DNA of 64,000 bases from Hypericum androsaemum (Eukaryota > Streptophyta > Magnoliopsida > Malpighiales > Hypericaceae), in assembly GCA_963995505.1 (NCBI GenBank), contig OZ023197.1:3938121-4002120 (forward strand). Direction: 5' to 3'. A program made the translations under genes and the position numbers. The notes under the pieces were generated by a model. That model saw only the letters and a program-made list of their open reading frames with translations, had not been told where the DNA came from and made no database searches. How positions within the stretch are numbered: position 1 is the stretch's first letter; each line of letters starts with the position of its first letter. Positions 63,766 through 64,000 of the stretch are shown here, piece after piece.

Positions 63766-64000
63766 AACTTTTACCGTTCAAAAAAAATCTTGTGGGTGGG
63801 TGCACATCAGCACATGTGCATTGTCATTACAGCTTAACCTTCTTTGAATAAAGCAAGGAATCTAAAAGTTCTGCATATAGTTTAGCAGTAAACATGAATA
63901 TACAGATACACATGAGAGGAGCCCACCACCCTTTAAGATGCCCCTTTTGTGTTGGACTTGTATTGATTATCTAATTTGGTATGTACTATTAACCCATCGA

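Overview
This is nuclear DNA from a flowering plant, most likely a eudicot. The evidence is intron-rich genes with GT-AG junctions, a 377-residue plant-type actin, a Shaker K+ channel of the AKT2 class, a GH17-X8 glucanase, and many plant LTR retrotransposons (Copia, Cassandra, hAT and Mutator-type relatives). The species cannot be fixed from sequence alone. All gene models were assembled by hand from open frames, splice sites and reading phase.

Layout. 0-3 kb: non-coding, with one hAT-type MITE. 3.3-4.9 kb (+): a DUF506 / PD-(D/E)XK-like gene in three exons. 5.8-14.9 kb (-): a complete eleven-exon AKT2-type potassium channel; its second coding intron carries a 1.0 kb Mutator-like element with long TIRs, a perfect 9-bp target duplication and a captured DRT100-like LRR fragment (a Pack-MULE). 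16.1-18.8 kb: an internally deleted Copia. 18.9-27.8 kb and 32.3-37.5 kb: two direct copies of one block, each holding a small two-exon methyl-CpG-binding-domain (MBD) gene on the minus strand. Copy A was later split by a Copia element and a LINE-like insertion; copy B keeps the empty site. Between the copies lie a probable solo LTR, a Cassandra TRIM with 5S-rRNA-derived LTRs, a Copia gag remnant and a second hAT-type MITE.

38.6-41.2 kb (+): an intact secreted beta-1,3-glucanase with a C-terminal X8 domain. 41.9-46.7 kb (-): a Copia element with gag-pol in one frame, interrupted only by six in-frame stops. 46.8-47.6 kb (+): an unrecognised plant gene frameshifted by a 17-bp tandem duplication and separated from its upstream DNA by that Copia. 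49.7 kb (-): tRNA-Lys(CTT). 49.9-52.7 kb (+): ALG5-type dolichyl-phosphate beta-glucosyltransferase, ten exons, 335 residues. 53.9-58.8 kb (-): another Copia with well-preserved LTRs. 58.9-59.3 kb (+): a broken ENTH (epsin-like) pseudogene next to it. 60.5-62.1 kb (-): a complete actin gene with a leader intron and a GC-AG third coding intron. The last 1.4 kb holds an RNase H-like retroelement remnant.

The host genes are unrelated in function (ion transport, wall glucan turnover, N-glycosylation, cytoskeleton), as expected for a plant chromosome arm. The unusual content is in the transposon-gene interactions and in the divergent tandem MBD pair.
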